Source of the DNA: Clostridiales bacterium
GTDB lineage: Bacteria; Bacillota; Clostridia; Oscillospirales; Oscillospiraceae
Direction of reading: 5' to 3'
Length of the DNA stretch: 6,084 bases
Assembly (NCBI GenBank): GCA_009774055.1
Contig: VSNB01000192.1
Span: forward strand, 1 to 6,084
Part shown: in pieces, positions 5,915-6,084 of the stretch
Position numbering within the stretch: the stretch's first letter is position 1
Layout: each line of letters starts with the position of its first letter
Notes under the pieces: model-generated
Database searches by the model: none
What the model saw: the letters and a program-made list of their open reading frames with translations, nothing else
Told to the model about the DNA's origin: nothing
Position numbers and translations under genes: made by a program

Positions 5915-6010
5915 TTAAAGAAAGGCTGCATACATGAAATTCATCAACATCTGCGCTACCTGCGCACTGGTTGCTAGCCCTCCTGGATTAAGCCGCTCAT
6001 CGCCGTAGCC
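5915..6010 (-). pseudogene. C-terminal fragment of an S-layer homology (SLH) domain gene
   Basis: Reading leftward from the IS junction, 31 codons then TAA give GYGDERLNPGG, ATSAQVAQMLMNF and a short YAAFL tail. This is the second half of an SLH repeat, whose usual form is GYGDGRxNPxGxATRAQxAxMLxxF. SLH domains anchor proteins to secondary cell-wall polymer. The frame stays open into the 75-bp repeat, but the residues encoded there do not resemble an SLH domain, so the homology stops at the repeat edge. The rest of the gene is missing from the window. The simplest reading is that an IS cut the gene near its 3' end. The serine in ATSAQ replaces the usual Arg of the TRAQ motif. Confidence 0.7.
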
Positions 6011-6084
6011 TGTCAACGCCAATTTGAAATTGTAAGAAAACGCCGAAGAAATTTTGTAGTTTTTCGGCGGCAAGGGGGGGCAAC
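6010..6084. mobile_element. Right copy of 75-bp inverted end, IS21-like terminus
   Basis: An exact reverse complement of 1-75. The element terminus is TGTCAACGCC at 6011. Two related units begin with AACGCC at 6015 and 6039, 24 bases apart, and both carry TTGTA at the same offset; this resembles the repeated transposase-binding sites at IS21-family ends. The IS body would continue to the right of the window. It directly abuts the SLH gene remnant. Confidence 0.6.

Noticed and set aside
5938..6006. Plus-strand small frame starting MKFINICATCALVAS near 5934
   Set aside because: It is antisense to the SLH remnant, which has clear family motifs, and is only 24 codons long.
1..6084. The 75-bp ends as the termini of the serine-recombinase element
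   Set aside because: Large serine recombinases act on short attachment sites and do not create long terminal inverted repeats; the ends look more like a DDE-type IS.

Overview
The window reads like accessory DNA of a gut-type Clostridia bacterium (Oscillospiraceae/Lachnospiraceae style). That guess rests on family resemblance alone: a large serine recombinase, a DUF6076-type zinc-finger protein, an Rpn/PD-(D/E)XK transposase-nuclease and a sigma-like helix-turn-helix protein, all with strong AGGAGG-type ribosome binding sites. No housekeeping or rRNA gene is present. All five convincing genes are on the minus strand.

Edges. The first and last 75 bases are perfect inverted copies of each other. 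Each inner edge begins TGTCAACGCC when read outward from the window, and inside each copy are two ~24-bp repeat units. This resembles the end of an IS21-type insertion sequence whose body lies outside, so the window is probably DNA caught between two inverted IS copies, perhaps a contig that stops in them. Directly against the right copy is the last 31 codons of an S-layer-homology (SLH) domain gene, which suggests the IS interrupted that gene.

Layout in the direction of transcription (right to left). 5445-6009 holds no intact gene. It contains the SLH remnant, a hairpin at 5833-5866, a strong two-way terminator at 5688-5729, and an unusual plus-strand cassette. That cassette has a phage T7-like promoter match (5581-5603), a 28-bp-stem hairpin (5611-5684) and then the terminator, and could make a ~130-nt RNA. 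Next is the sigma-like protein (4986-5444), a ~570-base GC-rich stretch full of inverted repeats with no convincing gene (4364-4929), and the Rpn-family protein (3201-4235) with its own good promoter and terminator. Last is a compact unit: a 54-aa protein (2936-3100), the DUF6076-like protein (1980-2924) and the large serine recombinase (168-1796).

How it may work. The recombinase is the likely engine of a mobile element. The 54-aa and DUF6076-like genes are spaced as an operon upstream of it, and the recombinase also has a candidate promoter of its own. The sigma-like protein may control element genes. The Rpn protein looks like a separate, self-contained insertion. No complete set of mobility functions (relaxase, excisionase, clear att pair) is visible, so the window is either a fragment or a mosaic of several small elements.
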